DNA from: Tagaea sp.
GTDB lineage: Bacteria > Pseudomonadota > Alphaproteobacteria > CACIAM-22H2
Assembly (NCBI GenBank): GCA_023653245.1
Contig: JAMNXK010000088.1
Coordinates: 1-7,471, forward strand
Direction of reading: 5' to 3'
Length of the DNA stretch: 7,471 nt
The notes below the pieces were generated by a model. That model did not search any database, had not been told where the DNA came from, and saw only the letters and a list, made by a program, of their open reading frames with translations. Below, piece after piece: positions 1-6,807 of this stretch. How positions within the stretch are numbered: position 1 is the first letter of the stretch; every line of letters begins with the position of its first letter. Made by a program: the position numbers and the translations under genes.

Positions 1-1065
1 CTCGAAGCGGCGACCGGCGTGCCCGCGCGGAACGTGCTCGGCGCGGCGGCCGACAAGTTCCACCCCGACCCGGCGCGCCAGCGCCGCGCCATGGCCGATC
101 CCGCGGCCCTGCCGCTGCGCGAGAAGATCCGCCTGGGCGGCGAGACGATCGATCTGCGCATCAACCCGATCCGCGACCGCGCGGGCGCCTATGTCGGCCC
201 GATGCTGAGCTGGAGCGTGGTCACGCAGCAGACCCGGATCGCCGACGACTTCGAAAGCAACGTGAAGGGCGTGGTCGAAACCGTGGCCGCCGCCGCGTCG
301 CAGCTCCAGGGCACGGCCAAAGCGCTCGGCGGAGCCGCCGAGGAAACCACCCGCCAATCGACCGTGGTCTCGGCCGCGTCCGAACAGGCGGCGGTGAACA
401 TCCAGACCGTGGCCTCGGCGGCAGAGGAGCTTTCGGCCTCGATCGGCGAGATCTCCCGCCAAGTCTCGGAGTCCGCCAGGATCGCGCGCGACGCCGTGAG
501 CCAAGCCAAGGCGACGGACGCGCAAGTCGACGCGCTGAGCCAGGGCGCCGCCAAGATCGGCGAGGTCGTGCGCCTGATCAGCGAGATCGCCAGCCAGACC
601 AACCTGCTCGCCCTCAACGCCACGATCGAGGCGGCGCGCGCGGGCGAGGCGGGCAAGGGCTTCGCGGTCGTCGCCTCGGAGGTCAAGAATCTCGCCAGCC
701 AAACCGCCAAAGCGACCGAAGAGATCGGCGGCCAGATCGCCGCCATCCAATCGGCGACCAGCGGCGCGGTCGGCGCCATCCGCTCGATCGGCGAGACGAT
801 CGCGCGCATCGACCAGATTTCCGGGTCGATCGCCGCGGCCGTCGAGGAGCAGTCCGCGTCCACCGCCGAGATCGCGCGCAACGTCCAGCAAGCCTCGGCG
901 GGCACGGCGGAAGTCTCGTCGAACATCGTCACGGTCACGCAAGCCGCGCGCGACACCGGCAAGTCGGCGAACGACATGCTCGGCTCGGCCGGCGATCTGG
1001 GCCGCGAATCCGCGCGGCTCAGCGAGCAGGTCGACCGTTTCCTGCGCGAAGTGCGGGCGGCCTGA
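1..1065 (+). CDS. PAS-domain methyl-accepting chemotaxis protein, 3' part (5' end outside window)
   Basis: This is a chemoreceptor that would control the CheA kinase through CheW. The reading frame is open from base 1 (LEAATG before the first GTG at 19), so the true start lies upstream; 354 residues are visible. Visible residues 1-76 are the end of a PAS domain of the kind often joined to MCP modules, with [17 protein letters not shown] and a closing [13 protein letters not shown]. The remainder is the helical MCP signalling domain. Its conserved hairpin tip starts near residue 195 ([20 protein letters not shown], followed by [18 protein letters not shown]). No membrane segment or HAMP domain is seen in the visible part, and PAS leads straight into the coiled coil, so a cytosolic receptor is likely but unproven without the N-terminus. 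There is no C-terminal NWETF-type CheR tether; the protein ends in EVRAA. The ligand or cofactor of the PAS domain is not evident. Confidence 0.96.
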   Translation, partial: LEAATGVPARNVLGAAADKFHPDPARQRRAMADPAALPLREKIRLGGETIDLRINPIRDRAGAYVGPMLSWSVVTQQTRIADDFESNVKGVVETVAAAASQLQGTAKALGGAAEETTRQSTVVSAASEQAAVNIQTVASAAEELSASIGEISRQVSESARIARDAVSQAKATDAQVDALSQGAAKIGEVVRLISEIASQTNLLALNATIEAARAGEAGKGFAVVASEVKNLASQTAKATEEIGGQIAAIQSATSGAVGAIRSIGETIARIDQISGSIAAAVEEQSASTAEIARNVQQASAGTAEVSSNIVTVTQAARDTGKSANDMLGSAGDLGRESARLSEQVDRFLREVRAA

Positions 1066-1084
1066 TCGACGCGGGGCGGGGACC

Positions 1085-2782
1085 ATGCGCCGGCTTCTCG
1101 CGCTCGGAACCGGAATCGCCGCGTCGATCCTGGCGCTGGCGCTCTGGCAGAGCGTCGAGCGCCTGGACGACGCCGAAGCGTGGGCGGCCGAGCGCGTGCG
1201 CCTGGAGACGTTCGAAGCCAACCGCAAGCTCCATATCGTGCTCGAGGGCGCGCGCCTGACCCTCGACACGATCGCCGCCGAGATCCGCGTCAGCGCCGAC
1301 GGCGCCTTGGTTCTCGACGCGCGGCTCGATCGCGTGATCGACACGGCGCTCGCCGGCAATCCTTTCGCCACCGGCGCCATATTGCGCGACGCGGAAGGGC
1401 GCATCGTCGCGACCGGCGCGCCGCGCGTGGGCTTGGGCCGGCGCGGCGACGAGATCGACTTCTTCCAAGCCGCGATGCAGGGTGCACGCGATCCCTATCT
1501 CGTCGGCGCGCCTTTCCACTCGGCCGTTTTCAACGCAATGCTCCTGCCCTTGGCGCGCGCCGTGCGCGGCGGCGACGGCGCCGTGGCCGGCGTGATCGCG
1601 GTGGGCGTGCCGATCGAGGCGATCCACGGCGCGATCGCGCCGTCGCCCGCGATCGAAGGCGCGCGCGCGCGGCTGTGGCGGCAAGACGAGACGCTGCTGG
1701 CGAACGCGCCGGACGACGGTCTGGCCGCGGGACGGCGCCATCCCGATCTGCCGATGATCGCCCAGCGCCGGACCGCCGGCGCGGATGGATTCGTCGTCGC
1801 GCGGTCGCCGGTGAGCGGCACGCGGCGCATCGCCGCCTGGCGGGACAATTTCGTCTACCCGGTCTTCGTGTCGGTCGTGGCCGAGGAAGCGCCGCTGCTT
1901 CGTTCGGCCCGGATCCAAATCGCCGGCATCGCCGCGCTCGCGTTCCTGGCGATCGCGTTGGGGTCGGCGGCGGCTTGGCTCGCGCGCGCTCGGGCGCGCC
2001 GGCGCGACGCGATGCTCGCCGAGATCGAAGCCGCGCGCGCCGAGGCGATCCGCGCCAGGGACGCGGCGGAAGCCACCGCGCGAGCCAAGACCGATCTGCT
2101 GGCCAAGCTCAGCCACGAACTCCGCACGCCGCTGAACGCCGTCATCGGGTTCAACGACATGGTACGGCTGGGTTACTCGGGCCCGGTCACCGAAAGGGCC
2201 CGCGCCAACCTCGATCTGATCGACAAGGCCGGCCAGCATCTGAACCGCATGATCGGCACGATGCTGGAAATGTCGCGCTTGGAACTGGATCCGACGGCGC
2301 TCCTCCTCGGCTGGCACGATCCGCGCGTGGCGCTGGCGGAAGCGGCGGCGCTGGCGGGCGCGCTGGCCGCGCCGCGCGACGTCGCGGTGATCGTCGATGC
2401 GGACGAACCGCCGGCGCTGGCGATCTGCGACCGCACCCGCGTGGTGCAGGCCGCGCTCAATCTTCTCGCCAACGCCGTGCGCCACTCGCCCGACGGCGGC
2501 ACGGTGCGCGCCGCCCTCGACAAGGTGCCGGGCGGCTTCGCGATCCGGATCGAAGATTCGGGGCCGGGGATGAAGGCCGAGCGATTGATCGCGGCGTTCG
2601 AACCCTTCGGCGCGCATCCGCACATCGCCGAGAAACGCGACGGCGTCGGACTCGGCCTGGCGATCACGCGCCAGATCGCCCGCGCGCATGGCGGGGACGT
2701 CGTGCTCGCCAACCGCGCCGAAGGCGGCTTGCGCGCCGTGTTGCTGATCTTCACGCCCGGCCAGGAAAAGCGCGCGGCTTAA
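1085..2782 (+). CDS. Membrane-bound sensor histidine kinase with periplasmic Cache-like sensor region
   Basis: This is a two-component sensor kinase of 565 residues. A hydrophobic segment at about 3-21 and a second at about 277-299 flank a periplasmic region of about 250 residues. That region looks like a double Cache (PDC) sensor: a long first helix (residues 30-66), then strands typical of PDC domains such as ATGAILRDAEGRIVATG. After the second membrane segment, an Ala/Arg-rich coiled coil (300-335) leads to HisKA, with phosphoacceptor H344 in SHELRTPLNAVIGF. The ATPase domain has an N box (NLLANAVRHS, N463), a G1 box (DSGPGM, 491-496) and a G2 box (GVGLGLAIT, 520-528), so all catalytic boxes are present. 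HisKA resembles the PleC/DivJ/PdhS group common in Alphaproteobacteria. The ATG at 1085 follows a G-rich stretch (1073-1081), 19 bases after the chemoreceptor stop. No response regulator is visible here, so its partner is unknown. Confidence 0.95.
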   Translation: MRRLLALGTGIAASILALALWQSVERLDDAEAWAAERVRLETFEANRKLHIVLEGARLTLDTIAAEIRVSADGALVLDARLDRVIDTALAGNPFATGAILRDAEGRIVATGAPRVGLGRRGDEIDFFQAAMQGARDPYLVGAPFHSAVFNAMLLPLARAVRGGDGAVAGVIAVGVPIEAIHGAIAPSPAIEGARARLWRQDETLLANAPDDGLAAGRRHPDLPMIAQRRTAGADGFVVARSPVSGTRRIAAWRDNFVYPVFVSVVAEEAPLLRSARIQIAGIAALAFLAIALGSAAAWLARARARRRDAMLAEIEAARAEAIRARDAAEATARAKTDLLAKLSHELRTPLNAVIGFNDMVRLGYSGPVTERARANLDLIDKAGQHLNRMIGTMLEMSRLELDPTALLLGWHDPRVALAEAAALAGALAAPRDVAVIVDADEPPALAICDRTRVVQAALNLLANAVRHSPDGGTVRAALDKVPGGFAIRIEDSGPGMKAERLIAAFEPFGAHPHIAEKRDGVGLGLAITRQIARAHGGDVVLANRAEGGLRAVLLIFTPGQEKRAA

Positions 2783-3261
2783 TCGGCTTTCGCCAGCCGG
2801 ACCGTCACGTCGCATTGGCCGTCGGGGAAGCTGCGCGCGCTCACGGCGTAGGACGCGGTTCCGGCCGTCCAGCCGCTTCGCGCGACGCGCGCGAGCCCGG
2901 CCCAATCGGCCGCGAACGACGCGTGCGCGCCGCCCGGCAACGCGGCCGCGCGACGCGACGCGGCGATGGCGCAGGATTCCGGCGCGCCCGATTCTTCGCG
3001 GTAGATCGCCTCGATCGCGCCGACGCGCGGGCCGGCGAACTCGGCCATCACGCTCCACGGCTTGCCCGCATCCGCGCCCTCGACCATCACCGCGTCCACG
3101 CCGCCGCACAGCGCGCCGGCGATCGCCGCCGGCCCCGCCAGCGCGAGCGCCGTATCGCGCGCCTGATCGAGCGCGAAGGGGAAATAGCCCGCCGGCCGCG
3201 CGCCCGCGAGCGGATCGAGCGCCAGGGGAATCGCCAGCGCGAGGACGAGGGCCTTGGACAT
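2779..3261 (-). CDS. Small predicted secreted protein of unknown function
   Basis: I do not recognise this 160-residue protein. The N-terminus (MSKALVLALAIPLALDPLAG) looks like a Sec signal peptide with likely cleavage near residues 21-24, so the mature protein is probably periplasmic or exported. There is no lipobox Cys at the cleavage region. The mature part has three cysteines (52, 97, 150), so one disulphide is possible. It has alternating short strands and Ala-rich stretches, and no membrane segment beyond the signal. It is the last gene of the minus-strand block, starting 9 bases after the upstream GNAT stop, with only a weak ribosome site (TGGG) before the ATG. Its stop codon overlaps that of the convergent histidine kinase in a shared TTAA. 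The reading is supported by tight packing, a sensible signal peptide and good coding composition; the competing long frames here are Arg-rich shadows. Confidence 0.75.
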   Translation of the reverse strand: MSKALVLALAIPLALDPLAGARPAGYFPFALDQARDTALALAGPAAIAGALCGGVDAVMVEGADAGKPWSVMAEFAGPRVGAIEAIYREESGAPESCAIAASRRAAALPGGAHASFAADWAGLARVARSGWTAGTASYAVSARSFPDGQCDVTVRLAKAD

Positions 3262-3270
3262 GCGCCCAGT

Positions 3271-3756
3271 CTACGTCGCGGCGGCGAGTTTCGCGAGGGC
3301 CGCGCCGTCCAGGCGCATCGTCTTCCAGCCCGTCTTCTCGAAAGCGCCGAGCGATTCGTAGAACGCGATCGACGGCGCGTTCCAATCGAGCACCGACCAT
3401 TCGTAGCGCGGATAACCCCGCGCGACGCAGAGCTTGGCGCCGTGCGCGATCAGCGCCTTGCCGATCCCGAGCCCGCGCAAATCCGGATGGACGAACAGAT
3501 CCTCCAACCACAGTCCGGGCTTGGCCATGAAGGTCGAGAAGGTGGCGTGGAACAGCGCGAAGCCCGCGATCCGCCCGGTGTCGAGCTCGGCGAGCACGCA
3601 TTCGCAAGTCGGCTTCGCGCCGAACAGCGCTTCGCGCATCAATTCGGGCGTGGCGACGCAGCGATCCAGCATTTTCTCGTACTCGGCCAGCGCGCGGATC
3701 AACTCGACGACGACGGCTTCGTCGCCCGGCCGGGCGTCGCGAATGCGAAAGCTCAT
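3271..3756 (-). CDS. GNAT family N-acetyltransferase, SSAT-like (diamine/thialysine acetyltransferase type)
   Basis: This is an acetyl-CoA-dependent N-acetyltransferase of 161 residues, the normal size for a single GNAT domain. Landmarks follow the spermidine/spermine N1-acetyltransferase subfamily: LIRALAEYEKM near 19-29, GFALFHATFSTF at 65-76, LWLEDLFVHPDLRGLGIGKA at 82-101 (motif A, the acetyl-CoA pyrophosphate loop RGLGIGK), then YEWSVLDWNAPSIAFYESLG with the likely general-acid Tyr133. In characterised relatives the substrate is a polyamine or a lysine-like amine such as thialysine; which applies here cannot be read. The start at 3756 is preferred over an upstream in-frame ATG at 3936. 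The extra 60 residues are Arg/His-rich nonsense lying antiparallel-frame over the MaoC gene, whereas ATG 3754-3756 overlaps the MaoC stop as ATGA (3753-3756), indicating translational coupling. The Shine-Dalgarno is weak (AAGAAG). Confidence 0.93.
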   Translation of the reverse strand: MSFRIRDARPGDEAVVVELIRALAEYEKMLDRCVATPELMREALFGAKPTCECVLAELDTGRIAGFALFHATFSTFMAKPGLWLEDLFVHPDLRGLGIGKALIAHGAKLCVARGYPRYEWSVLDWNAPSIAFYESLGAFEKTGWKTMRLDGAALAKLAAAT

Positions 3757-4214
3757 GCGCGGCGCTTCTTCATGATGATGTTCATGCTCACGGTCATGAC
3801 TTCCTCGTCCGCTTGGTTGACGGCCGCGACGCGCAGTTTCAGCACGCCGCGATCCGGCTTGGATTTGGACGGCACGAGACCGAGCACCTTGGCGCGCGGC
3901 CGTATCGTGTCGCCCGGCCGCACGGGCTTGAGCCATTTGAGCTCGTCCATCCCCGGCCCGCCCAGCGAGGCGTCGCGCATGAACCCGCCCTGATAGAGCA
4001 GCCGGAACGTGATCGCCAAGGTCTGGAAGCCCGACGCGATCAAGCCGCCGAAATGCGAATGCTTCGCCGCGTCCATGTCGATATGGAAGGGCTGCGGATC
4101 GTAGGCGAAGGCGAAATCGACGATGGCGCTTTCGGTGAAGGTATAGCCCGGCCCGCCGAATTCCTGCCCCAGCTCGAGTTCGTCGAAGTGGAAATCCATG
4201 CGCGGGGCCGTCAT
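3753..4214 (-). CDS. MaoC family (R)-specific enoyl-CoA hydratase-like protein (single hot-dog domain)
   Basis: This 153-residue protein has a single hot-dog fold of the MaoC dehydratase type. The hydratase motif is clear: AYDPQPFHIDMDAA (37-50), with predicted catalytic Asp39 and His44, followed by FGGLIASGFQTLA (55-67). The second half has GMDELKWLKPVRPGDTIRPR, typical of MaoC proteins that act on CoA thioesters. The substrate is unknown. The start at 4214 forms an ATGA overlap with the stop of the upstream dehydrogenase gene (4211-4214); a second ATG at 4199, just before FHFDELELG, would also give a full domain and lacks a better ribosome site, so the start is uncertain by five residues. 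A long in-frame extension upstream (to 5387) is Arg-rich and lies over the dehydrogenase in another frame, so it is not real. Downstream, its stop overlaps the SSAT-like GNAT start. Confidence 0.94.
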   Translation of the reverse strand: MTAPRMDFHFDELELGQEFGGPGYTFTESAIVDFAFAYDPQPFHIDMDAAKHSHFGGLIASGFQTLAITFRLLYQGGFMRDASLGGPGMDELKWLKPVRPGDTIRPRAKVLGLVPSKSKPDRGVLKLRVAAVNQADEEVMTVSMNIIMKKRRA

Positions 4215-5272
4215 CGCACCGCGCCCGCGATCGCCTTGCCCAGATCGACGGTCGTCGCCTTGCCGCCCAGATCGGGCGTGCGGCAGCCGCCGCCGAGGGC
4301 TTCGTCGATCGCCTTTTCCACCGCGCGTGCGGCCGCCCCGTGTCCCAAATGGTCGAGCATCATCGCCGCCGACCAGATGGTTCCCACCGGATTGGCGATG
4401 CCGCGCCCGGCGATGTCCGGCGCCGAGCCGTGCACGGGCTCGAACAGCGAAGGATAGTCGCGCTCGGGATTGATGTTGGCCGAGGGCGCCACGCCGATGC
4501 CCGAGGCCACCGCCGGTCCGAGATCCGACAGGATGTCGCCGAACAGATTCGAGGCGACCACCACGTCGAACCAATCCGGATGGCGCACGAAATGCGACGT
4601 GAGAATGTCGATGTGATACTGGTCGGTCTTGGTGCCGGGATATTTCTTGGCCATCTCGGCGAAGCGCTCGTCCCAAAACGGCATGGTGTGGACGATGCCG
4701 TTGGATTTGGTCGCCGAGGTCACGTGCTTCTTGCGCGTTTGCGCCAGCTCGAACGCGTATTTGAGGATGCGATCCACGCCTTTGCGCGTGAACACCGATT
4801 CCTGCACGCAGACTTCGTCCTCGGTGTCGCGGCCCAGGCGCCCGCCGATCTCGGAGTATTCGCCTTCGGTGTTCTCGCGCACCACGACGAAGTCGATATC
4901 CTTGGCGTCGCGCCCGACCAGCGGGCTTTGCGTGCCCGCGAGCAGGCGGATCGGGCGCACATTGGCGTAGAGGCGAAAGCCGCGCCGGATCGGGATCAGC
5001 AAGCCCCACAGCGACACGTGATCGGGCACGCCGGGGAAACCGACGGCACCCAGAAACACCGCGTCGAATTCCTTGAGCCGGTCGAGCCCGTCCTCGGGCA
5101 TCATCTTGCCGGTCTTGGCGTAGACCTCGCAGCTCCAATCGAAATGCGCGTAGTCGAGGCCGAAGCCGTATTTCGCGGCCGCGGCGTCGAGCACCCGCAA
5201 GCCTTCCGGAATCACTTCCTTGCCGATGCCGTCGCCGGCGATCACCGCGATGCGTTGGACGTTCTTCGCCAT
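4211..5272 (-). CDS. ttuC: Tartrate dehydrogenase/decarboxylase or D-malate dehydrogenase (isocitrate/isopropylmalate dehydrogenase superfamily)
   Basis: This is an NAD-dependent, metal-dependent oxidative decarboxylase of (R)-2-hydroxy acids, 353 residues, which is full length. The TtuC/DmlA type is indicated by FDWSCEVY near 44-51, GAVGFPGVPDHVSLWG at 75-90, and VVRENTEGEYSEIGGR at 129-145. Expected catalytic residues are present: Tyr139, Lys189 (ATKSNG), and metal-binding Asp222, Asp246 and Asp250 (ASNLFGDILSDLGPA). Arg97, Arg106 and Arg132 fit the substrate-carboxylate arginines. The cofactor loop HGSAPDIAGRGIANP (281-295) fits NAD use. LeuB is less likely because the FDWSC and VPDHVSLWG segments belong to the tartrate/D-malate branch. 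In that branch tartrate, D-malate and related acids are all used, so the in vivo substrate is open. The ATG at 5272 has AAAGG eight bases upstream, inside a hairpin. Its stop overlaps the MaoC start. Confidence 0.94.
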   Translation of the reverse strand: MAKNVQRIAVIAGDGIGKEVIPEGLRVLDAAAAKYGFGLDYAHFDWSCEVYAKTGKMMPEDGLDRLKEFDAVFLGAVGFPGVPDHVSLWGLLIPIRRGFRLYANVRPIRLLAGTQSPLVGRDAKDIDFVVVRENTEGEYSEIGGRLGRDTEDEVCVQESVFTRKGVDRILKYAFELAQTRKKHVTSATKSNGIVHTMPFWDERFAEMAKKYPGTKTDQYHIDILTSHFVRHPDWFDVVVASNLFGDILSDLGPAVASGIGVAPSANINPERDYPSLFEPVHGSAPDIAGRGIANPVGTIWSAAMMLDHLGHGAAARAVEKAIDEALGGGCRTPDLGGKATTVDLGKAIAGAVR

Positions 5273-5276
5273 GTTT

Positions 5277-5297
5277 CCCGCCTTTCGAAAGGGCGGG
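5277..5297 (-). promoter_or_regulatory. Inverted repeat enclosing the ribosome binding site of the tartrate/D-malate dehydrogenase gene
   Basis: In the 36-base gap before the dehydrogenase, the minus strand reads CCCGCCCTTT-CG-AAAGGCGGG. It can fold into a stem of about eight pairs with one bulged C (5291) and a tight UCGA loop; the inner 12 bases (5281-5292) are a perfect palindrome. The likely Shine-Dalgarno AAAGG (5281-5285, eight bases before the ATG) sits inside the stem. It is not followed by a T-run on either strand, so a rho-independent terminator is unlikely. It could mask the ribosome site, be a protein operator, or be chance in GC-rich DNA. Confidence 0.4.
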
Positions 5298-5308
5298 AGA
5301 ATAGCAAG

Positions 5309-6163
5309 TTACGCCGCCCCCGCCATAGCGCCCTCGGCGCGCGCGGCTTCCCAGCCGATCATCGCGAGTTTGCGCGGCCTTCCCCAATGATAGTGGCTGA
5401 TCGCACCCGACTTCCGGATCACGCGATGGCAGGGCACGAGATAGGAAATCGGATTGGCGCCCACGGCCGTGCCCACCGCGCGGCTCGCCGATTTGCGGCC
5501 GATCTTGGCGGCGATGTCGTCATAGGCGACGAGCGCGCCCGGCGGGATCGTCAGCAGCGCGCGCCAGACCTGGACCTGGAACGGCGAGCCGTGCAGCAGC
5601 AGCTTGAGCCCGTCCTTGGGCGCTTGCGGATCGAACACGCGCGCGGCCAGGGCCTTCACCGTCCGCGCGTCTTCGCGGAAACTCGCGTTGGGAAAGCGCC
5701 GGCGCATGTCGTCGAAGGCGTCGGCTTGCGCTTTGGGGCCGTCGCCGATCGCGAAGGCCAGACCGCAAATGCCGCGCGGGCTGGTCATGACCAAGGCGGG
5801 CCCGAAGGGCGACTCCGCCCAGCCCCAGGCGATGTCGAGGCCGTCGCCGCGGCGCTTGAATTCGCCGGGTGTGACCGCCTCGTGCGCCACGAACAGATCG
5901 TGCAGCCGTCCGGGGCCGGAGAACCCCGCCTCCAGCGCCGCGTCGAGCACCGAGCCCGCTTGCGCGAGGCATGCTTTGGCGCGGTCGAGCCCGAGATATT
6001 CCTGGAATTTCTTGGGGCTCACGCCGACCCAGCGCGTGAACATCCGCTGGAAATGGAACGCCGACAGGCCGACATGGGCGGCGACGGCGTCGAGCTCGGG
6101 CCGATCCTCGAGACTCGCTTCGATGAAGGCGAGGGCTTTTTCGATGCGTTGGTAATCTTCCAT
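5309..6163 (-). CDS. Ada-like fusion: AraC-type HTH plus O6-alkylguanine-DNA alkyltransferase
   Basis: This 284-residue protein has two domains. Residues 1-105 are an AraC/XylS-type DNA-binding region (AAHVGLSAFHFQRMFTRWVG at 28-47 is the first HTH; the GFSGPGRLHDLF region with VTPGEFKRR is the second). Residues 110-284 are a methylated-DNA-protein cysteine methyltransferase, which repairs O6-methylguanine by suicide transfer to Cys245 in YLVPCHRVIRKSGAISHYHW. Arg228 (RAVGTAVGANP) fits the arginine finger, and Asn237 and Tyr214 are at conserved positions. Unlike E. coli Ada, there is no N-terminal zinc/methylphosphotriester domain: the ATG at 6163 directly precedes the HTH and the upstream frame is not coding. 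The domain order matches a known group of bifunctional HTH-AGT proteins. Regulation by DNA alkylation, if any, must differ from that of Ada. It sits 47 bases after the LysE gene with a weak ribosome site, and 36 bases before the dehydrogenase. Confidence 0.95.
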   Translation of the reverse strand: MEDYQRIEKALAFIEASLEDRPELDAVAAHVGLSAFHFQRMFTRWVGVSPKKFQEYLGLDRAKACLAQAGSVLDAALEAGFSGPGRLHDLFVAHEAVTPGEFKRRGDGLDIAWGWAESPFGPALVMTSPRGICGLAFAIGDGPKAQADAFDDMRRRFPNASFREDARTVKALAARVFDPQAPKDGLKLLLHGSPFQVQVWRALLTIPPGALVAYDDIAAKIGRKSASRAVGTAVGANPISYLVPCHRVIRKSGAISHYHWGRPRKLAMIGWEAARAEGAMAGAA

Positions 6164-6210
6164 GAATGCGACTCTAGGCGAGGCCCCGCCCCCGCTCCAC
6201 CCGGAACTTG

Positions 6211-6807
6211 CTAGACCACGAAGACCGGGATCAAGGACGCGACCAACGCCAGCGCCATCGCGAAATTGAAGGTCCGGAACGCGCGCTCGGTCTTGAGCAA
6301 GCGCCCGATCGCCACGCCGAAGCCGCACCACATGGTGCACGACACGACGCCCGACAACAGGAACGCGAGCGCCACGCGCGCCGCCTCCAGCCAGGCGTTC
6401 GCGTCGGGATCGGTGTAGGCAGCGAGTGCCCCCACCGCCATGATCCAGGCCTTGGGATTGACCCACTGGAATCCGGCCGCTTCGAAAAACCCGATGGGCT
6501 TGGCGGCATCCGGACCGTCGCTCCGGCCCGCGGTCGCGACGCGCCAGGCGAGATAGAGGAGATACGCGGCACCGGCGTATTTGAGCGCCGCGTGCAGCCA
6601 GGGCAGCGCCGCGAACACGGCGCCCAGACCGACGCCGATCGCCAGCACCATGACCGGGAAGCCGAGCATGACGCCCAGCATATGCGGGATGGCGCGCCGG
6701 AAGCCGAAATTGGCGCCCGACGCGGTCAGCATCGCGTTGTTGGGCCCGGGCGTGCAGCTGGTGGTCAGCGCGAAGCCGAGCAGCGCCCACAGCAGCGGGT
6801 CGTTCAT
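6211..6807 (-). CDS. LysE/RhtB family amino-acid (metabolite) exporter
   Basis: This is an inner-membrane efflux protein of 198 residues, the usual length for the family. About six hydrophobic segments can be traced: near 5-25, 40-64, 66-90, 112-132, 143-166 and 178-198. Family landmarks are TPGPNNAML at 19-27, in the first helix, and FQWVNPKAWIMAVGA at 113-127. Relatives export lysine, threonine, homoserine, cysteine or related compounds by proton exchange; the substrate here is unknown. The ATG at 6807 overlaps the upstream GNAT stop as ATGA (6804-6807) and has AAGGG eight bases before it (6816-6820), so this start is well supported. A longer in-frame version to 7164 is Arg-rich and lies over the GNAT gene, so it is rejected. 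The gene is followed by a 47-base gap before the alkyltransferase. Confidence 0.94.
   Translation of the reverse strand: MNDPLLWALLGFALTTSCTPGPNNAMLTASGANFGFRRAIPHMLGVMLGFPVMVLAIGVGLGAVFAALPWLHAALKYAGAAYLLYLAWRVATAGRSDGPDAAKPIGFFEAAGFQWVNPKAWIMAVGALAAYTDPDANAWLEAARVALAFLLSGVVSCTMWCGFGVAIGRLLKTERAFRTFNFAMALALVASLIPVFVV

Noticed and set aside
189..977. 262-codon minus-strand frame inside the chemoreceptor
   Set aside because: It mirrors the periodic Ala-rich coiled-coil codons of the chemoreceptor, and the protein has no credible start or family.
2784..2799. CGGCT/AGCCG stem after the kinase stop as an intrinsic terminator
   Set aside because: The stem has only five pairs, is not followed by a T-run, and lies inside the coding sequence of the opposite gene.
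1019..3607. 862-codon open frame on the minus strand opposite the kinase
   Set aside because: It is Arg/Asp-rich shadow sequence with no recognisable motif, while the kinase boxes on the plus strand are clear.
1180..3993. 937-codon open frame on the plus strand spanning the kinase and two minus-strand genes
   Set aside because: The translation is Arg/Gly/Ala-rich without domains and crosses recognised genes; GC-rich codon bias keeps the alternative frames free of stops.
4211..5272. leuB (3-isopropylmalate dehydrogenase)
   Set aside because: The FDWSC and VPDHVSLWG segments and the overall pattern fit the tartrate/D-malate branch better, and no leuC/leuD genes are nearby.
5277..5297. Palindrome as a terminator for the alkyltransferase gene
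   Set aside because: It is GC-rich but followed by AAAC and the start codon on the minus strand, with no T-run, so it is more likely regulatory or chance.
4340..6214. 624-codon plus-strand frame opposite the dehydrogenase and alkyltransferase genes
   Set aside because: It is His/Arg-rich, has no family signature, and is fully explained by the antisense of two well-supported genes.
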